Position numbers and translations under genes: made by a program. A DNA stretch of 64,000 bases from Helicobacter sp. GTDB lineage: Bacteria > Campylobacterota > Campylobacteria > Campylobacterales > Helicobacteraceae. A model generated the notes under the pieces. It was given only the letters and a program-made list of their open reading frames with translations. It ran no database searches and was not told where the DNA came from. Shown in pieces: positions 1 to 9,072 of this stretch (its first letter is position 1; each line of letters begins with the position of its first letter). The stretch spans positions 1 through 64,000 of the forward strand of contig NZ_JAFVUX010000031.1 in the NCBI RefSeq assembly GCF_017502485.1, written 5' to 3'.

Positions 1-119
1 TGTAAAGTAATCGCTCCTGCATTATTGATTGAGAGTAGATTACTTATACTAGATTGTAATAATACTTTACCTTTATGGATACACTCAAGCTTATCAGATT
101 CTAAGAGTGGATGGAGCAT
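1..119 (-). CDS. Partial CDS, 5' end only, runs off the left edge
   Basis: An open frame begins at an ATG at 119 and stays open to the window edge (39 codons). An AAGGA ribosome binding site lies 7 bases upstream, which supports a real start. The visible N-terminus contains Cys-Ile-His followed by a Gly-Lys-Val-Leu-Leu-Gln-Ser stretch, somewhat like small PAAR-like proteins found near T6SS genes. The neighbouring hcp on the same strand fits that idea, but too little is visible to assign a family. Confidence 0.45.
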   Translation of the reverse strand, partial: MLHPLLESDKLECIHKGKVLLQSSISNLLSINNAGAITL

Positions 120-299
120 AGGAGTGTCCTTGGGGCTTGATTAGAAGATTGTTTCTAAAAGATACAAGCTACACAACTCGCTTGTGCAGATAAATACTCC
201 CTCAACTCAGGGATTAGCTATCTCAAATTTGCCCACAAGGCAAAGATGACAAGCAAAAAGCTAAAAGCAATCCCTTACAAACGCAAAAAACAAGGGAGA

Positions 300-815
300 C
301 TAAACTCTCGTCTCTCTCCAATCATCACTACCACTTGTTCCAGCAGCAACATGCTCCCAAACCACTTTTCTATAATTGAGAGAAACCTTAAAAAGCTCTG
401 TTTTATCGTTATTGCTCTGTTCTTGCGCATTGGGCATTACAAGACTAATATCTGTAATAATAGCGTCCTCTAATCTTGTTGTAAAATAGTGCTCCTGCCC
501 TCCACTTGTAGAAGTCCTAAACCAATGAACTTCCACAATCGGTAATCTTTCTCCATTTGTAAGAGCGTTATACAGAAGTGGGACAGCTTTATTTAACGAA
601 CAAGTAAAAGAAAATGGCTTATGCACTCTTTGCCCACTTGGTTGTCCGCTTTGCGGATCTGTTGGGACAGTTACAATATGAGTGACTTCCTGGGCCATAA
701 TTTCATCTTCGTGCCCTAATTGGTAACGATTCCCAATACTTTCTGGTGTCGAAGCACCACTTGAAATAAGTCCTTGGGTAGAGCCTTCAATCCTTATGTA
801 AGCTGGTTGTGCCAT
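300..815 (-). CDS. hcp: T6SS tube protein Hcp
   Basis: 171 residues, the usual length of Hcp, the subunit whose hexameric rings stack into the inner tube of the type VI secretion apparatus and is itself secreted. The N-terminus (MAQPAYIRIEG, then QGLISSGA) and the central HKPFSFTCSLNKAVP and VEVHWFRT segments match the family. There is no signal peptide, as expected. A strong AAGGAG site precedes the ATG by 5 bases. The gene is transcribed away from tssM and has the 866-896 palindrome in its upstream region. The 180 bases downstream hold no convincing gene. Confidence 0.93.
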   Translation of the reverse strand: MAQPAYIRIEGSTQGLISSGASTPESIGNRYQLGHEDEIMAQEVTHIVTVPTDPQSGQPSGQRVHKPFSFTCSLNKAVPLLYNALTNGERLPIVEVHWFRTSTSGGQEHYFTTRLEDAIITDISLVMPNAQEQSNNDKTELFKVSLNYRKVVWEHVAAGTSGSDDWRETRV

Positions 816-831
816 TTTGTCTCCTTAATTT

Positions 832-896
832 TGGTATAATCTAGCCACATTTGGTTTGTGTGACTATGATCCCATTGCACATTGCAATGGTATCAT
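832..896. promoter_or_regulatory. Divergent hcp/tssM control region with palindrome
   Basis: The 122 bases between the divergent hcp and tssM contain a TGGTATAAT extended -10 on the plus strand (832-840), suited to tssM, and a long inverted repeat at 866-896. The palindrome has 14-base arms with one mismatch around a 3-base centre (core CCATTGCA / TGCAATGG). It lacks a following T-run, so it is unlikely to be a terminator. It could be an operator shared by both genes, or a hairpin in the tssM leader. The role is inferred only from position and symmetry. Confidence 0.5.
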
Positions 897-937
897 AAAA
901 TACAGCAAATTTTAGAAATATGTTAAGGTTTTAGCTA

Positions 938-3900
938 ATGTTTAGAAAGATTTTTCATTTTATACGCTCTCCATTATTCCTTATTGCGTTAACGCTTGGA
1001 TTTTTGGTCATTTTAAGCATGCTGTTTTGGTTTTGGGGCTATTCAATATCCTTTAACGATAACCATATCTTTAGGAATTCATATTTACGATTAGGAATCA
1101 TATTCACCCTGTGGCTCATTGTCTTTTTATTTTTCTTCCTTAAACCAACCATTAGTTTTTTTATATCGCTCAAAGATGAAAAAAAAGCAAAATTAAAAGC
1201 CTTAAACAAAGAAACTAAAGATTCTCTGTCTAGAGCTAAAAGAAATTTTTTTATTGCGCTGCAAGATGCTAGAGAAACTTGGAAACAAAAAATAAAGTTT
1301 AAACAATTGCCTTTAGTTATTGTTGTGGGGGAAGAAAGTGCAGGAAAAAGTACTTTTATAAATTATTCCAACATAGAATACCCCTTAAGCGATAGCTTAC
1401 AATCTTACAAAAAACTTCATCAATCTACAAATAACTTTTCTCTATATGTTTCCAAAAGTGGGGCATTACTTGACACAGAAGGAAATTATTTTTCTCAAGA
1501 AAATCTTTTTATCCCCTCAAGTAGTGATGAGCTTCCCGAAGATGATCTAGATAAAAACAAAGAATTTTTGATTAAAAAAAACATTTGGATAAATTTCCTA
1601 AATTTTTTAAATCGAAACTTTTTTCATAGCAAACTTAATGGTATAATTTTAGTCATAGACACAAGATTATTTTTAAGTAGCCCTAAAGAATATTCAACAA
1701 ATATTATTCGATATCTTTCGAGAAGAGTGAATGATTGTGAAAATTCGCTTAATATTAAAATTCCCATTTATGTGGTTTTTTCTAAGATTGATTTACTAGA
1801 GGGCATGAAGGAGTTTTTTGGAATTTTTGATGAAAAGATCGCTAATAAAACCCTAGGTCTTAGCTTTAGAGAGAAATTGAACGCCGATACTTTAAATAAA
1901 GAGTTTAGGGAGATTAGTCAGTCTTTATTACTTAACTTTATTAATCACAATCACTCTATCTACTCCTTAGAAGATAAAAACAAAATGTATCTTTTTCTCA
2001 AACAGCTTGACAATTTATTTGCTTTTGCTAAAGATTTTCTTTTGGAAACACAAACCGAACTAGCATTTAAAAATAACTCTTTATTAAGAGGCGTATATTT
2101 TGTGAGTGCATATCAAGAAAACACTCCTAGAAACTTTTTACTTGATAGTGTATGCGAAAAATACAATATCAAAAAAGCATTGGCAAAAGCAAACCCGTTA
2201 CATAATCAGCGAAGTTATTTTGTAGAATCTTTACTGGAAAATATTATCTTTAAGGATTATTCTTTGAGTAGCATGAAAAATGTTTTTAAAAAGTTTTCAA
2301 TGTTATTTCTTATATTTACCTTAGGCTTAAGTACTTATTTCTTATCTTCTTATTTTATTTCTAGAAATAAATCAGAAAAAGAAAAAGCGACAAACACTCT
2401 CCACGCATTGCAAATTCTCTTAAATGATGTGGATTATAGACAACTCAACATACAAGAAAAAGTCAATCTACTCACAAACTTGAAAAATATTTTAGGTGTT
2501 TACCCTGAACTTTCAACAAAGAACAATTTTATGCAGTATCCAAGTCTCAGGATATCATATAGGGGTTTTTTAGAAGCCCAAGAGTTTTACTATAAATTGA
2601 ATGAAGATGTACTCAAGAATACTTTACTTAAGGAAATGGAATATGTCTTGCAAACTAATGAAAAAAATAAAAGCAATTTGATAAAAACATTATATATGTA
2701 TAAGTCCTTATTTGAGCGAGAATATTTAAATAAACATTTGCTTAAGAATTGGATTAATGAAAATTGGCAGCTATTGAGCAAATATAATATTTCCAAGGAA
2801 AGCTTCTTGAGTGGTGTTGATGATATTCAAAAAATTCATATAGAAGATTTCTATAAAGACCAAAAGAGTATTGAATTAGCGATTTTGACATTGCAAAAAA
2901 CAACCACAAGAGCACAAAGACTTTATATTTTGTTAAATTTTCTCAATAATGATAAACAAAAGGAAATTTATAGAATCAGGGAAGAATTGGGCGTTGCCGC
3001 AAATAGTATTTTTGCAGAATCAAGCAAAATCGCCTCCATAGAGAAATTCTATACTAAAAGTGGGATGATAAGCTTTTTACAAAATTTACATCACAATATA
3101 GATGATATGATCAATATAGAATCTTGGATGCTTGAAAATATTAGCAATTTAACAAAAGAAAATAAAGACACACTTTCAATGGATATACTCAAATTATATT
3201 TGATAGAATACCAAAACAAATGGGAGGAGTTGCTTTGGTCTCTTGAACCAAAGCAATACGGCTCCAAAGATGCCACTCTCAATCAACTTAGCGTTTTATC
3301 CAAAATAGATAACCCGCTATCAACTTTAATCAAAATTGTTACTATCAACACAAATTTAAATGATGTTTTTTTGTTAAAAGAAGCCTACAATACAGGACTC
3401 AATACTAATGAGATTAAAATGCACTTTGGTCAGATTACCAATACTTTTAGTCCCTACCATAAACTTATTAAGCAAGATTCATTTTTGAACTCTGGAGTTT
3501 CGGCAGTAGGTCTTAGTGCTGATACTGATACAAATATGATGGAAGCCATCGGTTTAGACATTAAAAATATTCACGCCAAAATCGTAGAATTTGATACAAA
3601 CAACACGCAAAGCGTCGATAATAAAATATCTTATGCATTTAATCACAGACAAGAACAGCATGATCCTTTTGTGATATTCTCCAATGATATTAAGCAACTT
3701 CCGCCAGAATTAGAACAATATTACGCTAAATTGTATTTGTATGCGTGGAATCTTATAGAGTCTCGTGGCATCTCATTGCTTAATACTGCTTGGTTTAATG
3801 AAGTTAGCACACCTTTTATGAATGAAATTGCACCATTTTATCCTTTCAATACTCAAAGCATACAAGAATTGAGCATGGATGCTTTTAAAAGTTTTTTTGG

Positions 3901-4492
3901 CAAAAATGGAACTCTCAATAAATTCTACAACAAATATTTGCATTCCGTATTGATCAAAAAAACTAATTCTTACCTTTTAACCACTCAATCTGATGTGAAT
4001 ATAAATTTCTCTAAGAGTTTTTTAGGATTTATGAGAAATGCTAAAAATCTCTCGGAATTAATGCTAAATGCAAATGATAATATAAAAGTCAATTTTACAT
4101 TACAAAGTTTGGATTTAAGTGCTGATTTCTCTGCGATAGAGCTACAATATAATTCCCACAATGTTAGATATGATCATACTTTAAACTCTATTCTACAAAT
4201 TATTGGGGAACAATTTAATGCAAATACAAACTTAAGCCTAACGACTTTTGATTACCACAATCCAAATGTAACTCACAATAAGACATATAGTGGAGAATGG
4301 GCTTGGTATAGATTCCTACAAGAAAATAGACATAATGGTGCATACAGTATATTTTTTAACAATAATGAAAAGTTGTATTTTGATTTTAAATTGACCAATG
4401 GTGCTTTGGAGGTTCAGCAAATTCTTAATATAATTCAACAATTAAGGATTGTAGAATCTGTTACAATAGGAGAAAACAACGATGAACAATGA
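938..4492 (+). CDS. tssM: T6SS inner-membrane protein TssM (IcmF)
   Basis: 1184 residues, normal for TssM, the inner-membrane scaffold that joins TssJ and TssL in the T6SS membrane complex. Two membrane segments lie near residues 11-33 and 50-69, and a third near 451-472 before the large periplasmic part. A P-loop GEESAGKS is at residues 131-138 in the cytoplasmic GTPase-like domain, followed by VIDTR and a FSKIDLLEG motif. The end overlaps the next gene by 11 bases, so the two are translationally coupled. The reading frame is intact. Base composition looks more AT-rich than the thi genes downstream. Confidence 0.93.
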   Translation: MFRKIFHFIRSPLFLIALTLGFLVILSMLFWFWGYSISFNDNHIFRNSYLRLGIIFTLWLIVFLFFFLKPTISFFISLKDEKKAKLKALNKETKDSLSRAKRNFFIALQDARETWKQKIKFKQLPLVIVVGEESAGKSTFINYSNIEYPLSDSLQSYKKLHQSTNNFSLYVSKSGALLDTEGNYFSQENLFIPSSSDELPEDDLDKNKEFLIKKNIWINFLNFLNRNFFHSKLNGIILVIDTRLFLSSPKEYSTNIIRYLSRRVNDCENSLNIKIPIYVVFSKIDLLEGMKEFFGIFDEKIANKTLGLSFREKLNADTLNKEFREISQSLLLNFINHNHSIYSLEDKNKMYLFLKQLDNLFAFAKDFLLETQTELAFKNNSLLRGVYFVSAYQENTPRNFLLDSVCEKYNIKKALAKANPLHNQRSYFVESLLENIIFKDYSLSSMKNVFKKFSMLFLIFTLGLSTYFLSSYFISRNKSEKEKATNTLHALQILLNDVDYRQLNIQEKVNLLTNLKNILGVYPELSTKNNFMQYPSLRISYRGFLEAQEFYYKLNEDVLKNTLLKEMEYVLQTNEKNKSNLIKTLYMYKSLFEREYLNKHLLKNWINENWQLLSKYNISKESFLSGVDDIQKIHIEDFYKDQKSIELAILTLQKTTTRAQRLYILLNFLNNDKQKEIYRIREELGVAANSIFAESSKIASIEKFYTKSGMISFLQNLHHNIDDMINIESWMLENISNLTKENKDTLSMDILKLYLIEYQNKWEELLWSLEPKQYGSKDATLNQLSVLSKIDNPLSTLIKIVTINTNLNDVFLLKEAYNTGLNTNEIKMHFGQITNTFSPYHKLIKQDSFLNSGVSAVGLSADTDTNMMEAIGLDIKNIHAKIVEFDTNNTQSVDNKISYAFNHRQEQHDPFVIFSNDIKQLPPELEQYYAKLYLYAWNLIESRGISLLNTAWFNEVSTPFMNEIAPFYPFNTQSIQELSMDAFKSFFGKNGTLNKFYNKYLHSVLIKKTNSYLLTTQSDVNINFSKSFLGFMRNAKNLSELMLNANDNIKVNFTLQSLDLSADFSAIELQYNSHNVRYDHTLNSILQIIGEQFNANTNLSLTTFDYHNPNVTHNKTYSGEWAWYRFLQENRHNGAYSIFFNNNEKLYFDFKLTNGALEVQQILNIIQQLRIVESVTIGENNDEQ

Positions 4493-5378
4493 AGAAAAAA
4501 TTGGTGTTATTATTGAAAACTTAGAAGAAGCTTTAAGTAAAGATAAAGCATATATATTTGATAGAAATGGAGGATTTATAGGGAGTGATTCACAATGTTC
4601 TTTTTGTGTTCAAGATAGAGAAAACAAAATACAGGCTAGGCATTTAAAAATAGGTTTTGATGAAGGGTTTTTTACCATCGCCCCTGTAGAAGATGCTGCT
4701 ATATTTTATAATGAATCTTTTTCCAGAATGCAAAGTGGCTTTGAGACCATTATCAACAAAGGAGATATTTTTAGAATCTCAAATATTAAATTTCGCTTTG
4801 TAGATTATAAAGAAATCAACGAAAATTTTTTAACAAATAAAGAAAAACTTGATAGCATTGAAAAGTGCGACAAAATTGATGAGAATCTTTTAAAGCCTAG
4901 AGGTAAAATTCAATTTGATTTTCAAGAAAAAGAAGATATAGAAAGTCTTATAGTAAGTAAAACTGATTATGCTTTCATAGGAGAAAAAATAGTAAATAAC
5001 TTTTCACATAAAAGCCAAGAACAGAATCCTTTAGAATTTGAGTATCAAAATATTTTACAAACCCTTGATAAGATTTTAAAAGAACTCCAAGCAAATCAAA
5101 AAATTGTAAAAATTAATGAGCAATATGAGAAATTAGACATTAAAGATTTTGAGAATATTATCGCCAATATCCCTCTTATAAAATCCACAAAACTCATTAA
5201 TCTTTTAGCCCTAAGTTTAATCAGTAAAGAGCTGTATAGTCCTATTTTTGAAGAAATGGAAGAAGATATATTTGCCAAATATATTCAAGCTTCTATTCAT
5301 AGTAGCATTAAAGATGAGCAAGCTTTATTTGAGTATTTAACCATTAAGGCTTTGGAGCAATATAAAAAGAAACATTAA
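4482..5378 (+). CDS. FHA-domain protein of the T6SS cluster (TagH-like)
   Basis: 298 residues, starting inside the last codons of tssM. Residues about 20-110 resemble a forkhead-associated fold: IGSDSQC near the start, an ARHLKI segment where FHA proteins usually have a Ser-x-x-His, and a KGDIFRI segment further on. FHA proteins (TagH/Fha) bind phosphothreonine and regulate T6SS assembly in other bacteria. The C-terminal half is Lys- and Glu-rich, probably helical, and not recognised. The usual Arg-Ser of FHA domains is not obvious, so phosphopeptide binding is uncertain. Confidence 0.72.
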   Translation: MNNEEKIGVIIENLEEALSKDKAYIFDRNGGFIGSDSQCSFCVQDRENKIQARHLKIGFDEGFFTIAPVEDAAIFYNESFSRMQSGFETIINKGDIFRISNIKFRFVDYKEINENFLTNKEKLDSIEKCDKIDENLLKPRGKIQFDFQEKEDIESLIVSKTDYAFIGEKIVNNFSHKSQEQNPLEFEYQNILQTLDKILKELQANQKIVKINEQYEKLDIKDFENIIANIPLIKSTKLINLLALSLISKELYSPIFEEMEEDIFAKYIQASIHSSIKDEQALFEYLTIKALEQYKKKH

Positions 5379-5941
5379 AACTTCTTTGTCCAAATACACC
5401 TAATGCAAAAAATGGGTAGTTTTCAATAAAAGCTCTTATTTTGCAAGTTATGCTCACATTTAGCGCACACCGATACGCGTGGCAACTGCTCGCCCCACGA
5501 GTCCCCATACATATGAAAGGTGAGTTTTTGTGGTTTTGGTGGGTAAATTTTAGCGTGTGTACAAAATACAAAAATGTAAGATTCTAGCTACTGTGCTTAG
5601 ATGGAACATTGGAAGTGCGCTGGCTTGTGTTTGCGCAGAGGAGCAGCAAGCCTTGGCTAGCAGTGGTTTTGATTTAGGTAGATTTGGCACGCGCGAGAAG
5701 GATCTGGCTTGGCTTGTGCAAAAAATTTGCAAAAGTATTGACAAAGTGCTGGGGATTTTAGCTAGAATTACAGGGATTGAAAAATCGTGCTATTTGAAAG
5801 CTGTGCCACTTTGCGCTGATTATGTTTAAGACTTTAGTAGCGTGTGCTTTACATCGCGCTAGCACTTGCTTCACGCCTTAAATATATCACTCTCTTTTTG
5901 CGCCCCTATCTTCCACCCTAGAATCTAGCCTCTTTAAGGAT
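5379..5941. other. 563-base stretch with no convincing gene
   Basis: This stretch separates the T6SS genes from thiG. The best open frame is 5557-5829 on the plus strand (GTG start, 90 codons, Cys- and Ala-rich), which I do not recognise and which has no good ribosome binding site. Minus-strand frames overlap it. No thiS, thiF or TPP riboswitch signature is visible. The GC-richer patch around 5466-5510 differs from the flanks and could be the remains of something older. Confidence 0.4.
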
Positions 5942-6712
5942 ATGTCTTTGGAAAATGATGTTTTGCAGATAGGTGGATTTAGCTTCACCAATCGCTTTAT
6001 CCTAGGATCTGGTAAATACTCTCTAGAGCTGATTGACTCCGCTATCACGCAGGCTAATGTACAAATCATTACCCTAGCTCTGCGCCGTGCCAATCCACAA
6101 GGACTAGAAAATATCCTGGATTTTATCCCAAAACATATCACACTTTTGCCCAATACTTCCGGTGCTAGGAATGCCAATGAAGCCCTGCGTATAGCACGCC
6201 TTGCTAGAGAAATTTGTGGCGCGAATCTCATAAAAATAGAAGTCATCGCTGATAGCAAATATCTCTTGCCCAATAACTATGAAACTGCAAAAGCTGTGGA
6301 ACTACTTGCAAATAATGGCTTTACCCCTTTACCTTATATGTCTGCAGATCTCTACGCCGCGCGCGATATGTGCAATGCTGGGGCTGCAGCAATTATGCCT
6401 TTGGCTGCACCAATTGGGAGCAATAAGGGGCTATGTGCAAGAGAATTTATACAAATCCTGCTTAATGAAATTGCACTGCCAATTATCGTTGATGCAGGGC
6501 TTGGCTCGCCAGCTCAAGCTTGTGAAGCCATGCAAATGGGTGTGGCTGCAGTTATGGTAAATACCGCCATAGCGGAATCTAGCCATATCCCAACAATGGC
6601 GCGTGCATTTGCCTTAGCCGTGGAAGCTGGGCGAAGTGCGTATCTCGCTGGACTTGCTCCTACAAGCGTACCCAAACCTAGCTCACCACCTACAGGCTTT
6701 TTACGCGATTAG
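5942..6712 (+). CDS. thiG: Thiazole synthase ThiG
   Basis: 256 residues. ThiG makes the thiazole phosphate of thiamine from 1-deoxyxylulose 5-phosphate, dehydroglycine and sulfur carried on ThiS. Seen here: the GSGKY motif (residues 22-26), LLPNTSG (68-74), Schiff-base lysine K98 in the IKIE motif, MPLAAPIGSNKG, VDAGLGSP and VMVNTAIA, with the family ending TGFL. AAGGA lies only 1 base before the ATG. A TTG at 5948 sits at a better spacing of 7, so the true start may be there. thiH follows after 12 bases. thiS and thiF are not adjacent. Confidence 0.95.
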   Translation: MSLENDVLQIGGFSFTNRFILGSGKYSLELIDSAITQANVQIITLALRRANPQGLENILDFIPKHITLLPNTSGARNANEALRIARLAREICGANLIKIEVIADSKYLLPNNYETAKAVELLANNGFTPLPYMSADLYAARDMCNAGAAAIMPLAAPIGSNKGLCAREFIQILLNEIALPIIVDAGLGSPAQACEAMQMGVAAVMVNTAIAESSHIPTMARAFALAVEAGRSAYLAGLAPTSVPKPSSPPTGFLRD

Positions 6713-6724
6713 GGGGGAAGAGTT

Positions 6725-7873
6725 ATGCGACGTGATTGTATGACATATATGCCCTTTATGGAGCAAATTGATAGTGATTTATTAGAGCGAGTACTGACAG
6801 AAGTTGCACACTATGATGAAGCAAGTTTTGATACAAGTGATATCAAGCGCGCTTTAAATGCTACAAGCCTAAATATAGCACATTTACAAGCCCTACTCTC
6901 TCCTGCTGCAGAGAAGTTTATCCACGAGCTAGCACTTAAAAGCGCGCAGGTAAAACGCAAGTATTTTGGCAATAATATTGCCCTTTTTACTCCCTTGTAT
7001 CTTAGCAATCACTGCTCAAGCAAATGCGTATATTGCGGATTCCAAAAGGGTAATCCAATCGCACGCGCCAAGCTTAGTGAGCGCGAGATCCACCAAGAAA
7101 TGCAAGCAATCGCACAAAGTGGCTTGCAAGAAGTGCTTATGCTTACAGGTGAGGGCAGAGAGTATGCAAGCGTAGAATATATCGCCAAAGCCTGTGCTAT
7201 AGCCAAAGAATATTTCAATGTCGTAGGTGTGGAGATTTACCCAATGAATACCGATGAATACGCGCTCTTGCACGAAAATGGCTGTGATTATGTAACGATT
7301 TTTCAAGAAACTTACGATCCCCTGCGCTACACTAGAATCCACACTGCTGGGGAGAAATGTGTCTTCCCCTATCGATTTTATGCACAAGAGCGGGCATTGC
7401 GTGCTGGATTTAGGGGGGTGGGCTTTGGTGCGCTACTAGGCATTGCAGATTTTCGTAAAGATGCGCTTGCGACTGCACTACACGCGCATTTTTTACAAGC
7501 ACGCTATCCCCACGCAGAAATTGCCTTATCAATCCCACGCTTACGCCCTATCATCAATAATAAAAAGCTGGGTGCAAAGGATGTGGGAGAGACAAGACTA
7601 CTACAAGTACTTTGCGCATATCGGCTCTTTTTACCATATGCAAGCATCACGATTTCTAGTCGCGAGCGCAAGGGATTGCGCGATGAATTCATAAAGCTTG
7701 GGGCGAGCAAGATGAGTGCTGGCGTATCGGTTGGCATAGGGGGAAAAAATGTGGAGAAAAAAGGTGATGAACAGTTTGATATAGCAGATTCTAGGGGGGT
7801 TAGTGAGATTATGGCTATGCTTAAGCAAAATGCCCTACAACCTGTGCTTAGCGATAGCATCTATGTGGGCTAG
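6725..7873 (+). CDS. thiH: 2-iminoacetate synthase ThiH (radical SAM)
   Basis: 382 residues. ThiH cleaves tyrosine to give dehydroglycine, the substrate that ThiG needs under low oxygen. The radical-SAM cluster motif C-x3-C-x2-C is at C97, C101 and C104 (NHCSSKCVYCGF). LTGEGRE and the QETYD stretch are typical of ThiH. A GGGGGAAG stretch just upstream supports the ATG at 6725; a second ATG lies at 6740. The gene sits between thiG and tenI and overlaps tenI by 11 bases. Use of ThiH rather than a ThiO oxidase fits a microaerophile. Confidence 0.95.
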   Translation: MRRDCMTYMPFMEQIDSDLLERVLTEVAHYDEASFDTSDIKRALNATSLNIAHLQALLSPAAEKFIHELALKSAQVKRKYFGNNIALFTPLYLSNHCSSKCVYCGFQKGNPIARAKLSEREIHQEMQAIAQSGLQEVLMLTGEGREYASVEYIAKACAIAKEYFNVVGVEIYPMNTDEYALLHENGCDYVTIFQETYDPLRYTRIHTAGEKCVFPYRFYAQERALRAGFRGVGFGALLGIADFRKDALATALHAHFLQARYPHAEIALSIPRLRPIINNKKLGAKDVGETRLLQVLCAYRLFLPYASITISSRERKGLRDEFIKLGASKMSAGVSVGIGGKNVEKKGDEQFDIADSRGVSEIMAMLKQNALQPVLSDSIYVG

Positions 7874-8519
7874 AGAGATTGTCGCCATCACAGATTCTAG
7901 GATCTGCAAGAGTGATTTACTAGAGCACATAGAATTGCTAGCTCAAAGTGATGTTGGTGCGATTATCCTGCGTGAAAAGCAACTAGAGCCTAGCACATAT
8001 AGCGTGCTGGCTAAACAAGCCTTAAAAATATGTGCTGGCACGGGGGTGGCGTGTGTTTTACACTCTTTTGCTCAAGTAGCCAAAGAACTTAGCGCGCCTG
8101 CCCTACACTGCCAAAGCAATCAAATTGTGCATTTACCACACTTACGATCGCACTTTCGTACGCTTGGAATCTCTGTGCATAGCATAGAAGAATACCTAGC
8201 TGCTAGGAAATGGGTGGATTATGTCATTATCGGGCATATTTTCCAAAGCTCGTGCAAAGTAGGCGTGGAGCCAAAAGGGCTAAAGCTACTAGAATCCATC
8301 ATCACCCTAGAATCTAGCTTTGTAAAAGCAGATTCTAGGGATAAGCCTGCACTACAAGGGCTTTATGCTATTGGAGGCATTACACTAGAGACCTTACCGG
8401 CTTTAACAAGTATGCCAATTTCTGGAGTATGTATGCGCCAAGCACTTATGCAAACAGCAGATCCAAAAACATATATTAACAATGCCAAAGCCACCCCCTA
8501 TTATTTACATAAGATGTAA
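7863..8519 (+). CDS. tenI: Thiazole tautomerase-like TenI (ThiE/TenI family)
   Basis: 218 residues from the ATG at 7863, where the alignment with the family begins (AREIVAITDSR). The fold is that of ThiE/TenI. The motif GHIFQSSCKVGVEPKG (124-139) matches the TenI subgroup, whose histidine (here H125) aromatises the thiazole product of ThiG. SVHS (104-107) and AIGGI are also present. Placement directly after thiG and thiH supports thiazole tautomerase over thiamine-phosphate synthase, although ThiE activity cannot be excluded. It overlaps the end of thiH by 11 bases. No clear ribosome binding site, so coupling is likely. Confidence 0.82.
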   Translation: MWAREIVAITDSRICKSDLLEHIELLAQSDVGAIILREKQLEPSTYSVLAKQALKICAGTGVACVLHSFAQVAKELSAPALHCQSNQIVHLPHLRSHFRTLGISVHSIEEYLAARKWVDYVIIGHIFQSSCKVGVEPKGLKLLESIITLESSFVKADSRDKPALQGLYAIGGITLETLPALTSMPISGVCMRQALMQTADPKTYINNAKATPYYLHKM

Positions 8520-8581
8520 AGTATATATTGACATAATTATGTAAAAGCACCACAATCAAGTAAGAAAATCAAGGCAAGTTA

Positions 8582-9072
8582 ATGACAAACCAATAAAAGT
8601 AAGAACACTTGCAACAATACAGTCCAAACAAGTCAAGCCCCTCTGAAGCTACTAAGAGAGTGGCTAAAAGAAATTGAAATTCGACTTGTAGATTTGGTAG
8701 ATTTTTTTAGGAATCTCTCGCCCAACAATATATAAATTCATACAAATGTATGAGACAGGACTATAAGGACAACATAGAGTTGAAGTTGCTCAAAATTTTT
8801 GATTTTGTGATGACTGAAAAAGGGTTTGATAAAAGCAAAGCGATGAGCTATATCGTAGGAAATCTCGTGCAGCCAAAGACAAAAAGCACGCGAGATAGAA
8901 TCCAAATCATTGCAAATCTTTTGAAAAAGGATAATAGCGTGAAAATAGAGTTCATTAATATGGTGACACAACGCAGGTGCTAGACCCCATTTTAGAATAT
9001 TTGCTAGAGTGCCAAAAGATTCTAGCAAAGAATAAAAAAGCATTAAACGAAGAGGGAGAGGAGCAAAAATGA
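8582..9072 (+). pseudogene. Decayed small protein upstream of the OLD-like ATPase
   Basis: Pieces of one protein of about 150 residues can be followed through several frames: KVRTLATIQSKQVKPL near 8598, LREWLKEIEIRLVDLVDFF near 8660-8710, an intact stretch from 8750 (MRQDYKDNIELKLLKIF onward) to about 8960, then LDPILEYLLECQKILAK to a stop at 9070-9072. At least three frame changes and one in-frame stop (after MTNQ) break it. Its last stop overlaps the ATG of the next gene as ATGA, so the ancestral pair was translationally coupled. The family is not recognised. The longest intact piece is 8750-8983. Confidence 0.6.

Noticed and set aside
252-300. Short inverted repeat (TCCCTT / AAGGGA) after hcp as a terminator
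   Set aside because: Six-base stem with a 15-base loop and no T-run; too weak to call.
5820-5941. Possible TPP riboswitch before thiG
   Set aside because: The conserved CTGAGA and ACCTGATC-type boxes are not present.
7803-7862. Longer start for tenI at 7803
   Set aside because: The extra 20 codons lie inside thiH and do not align with the family; the ATG at 7863 gives the expected N-terminus.
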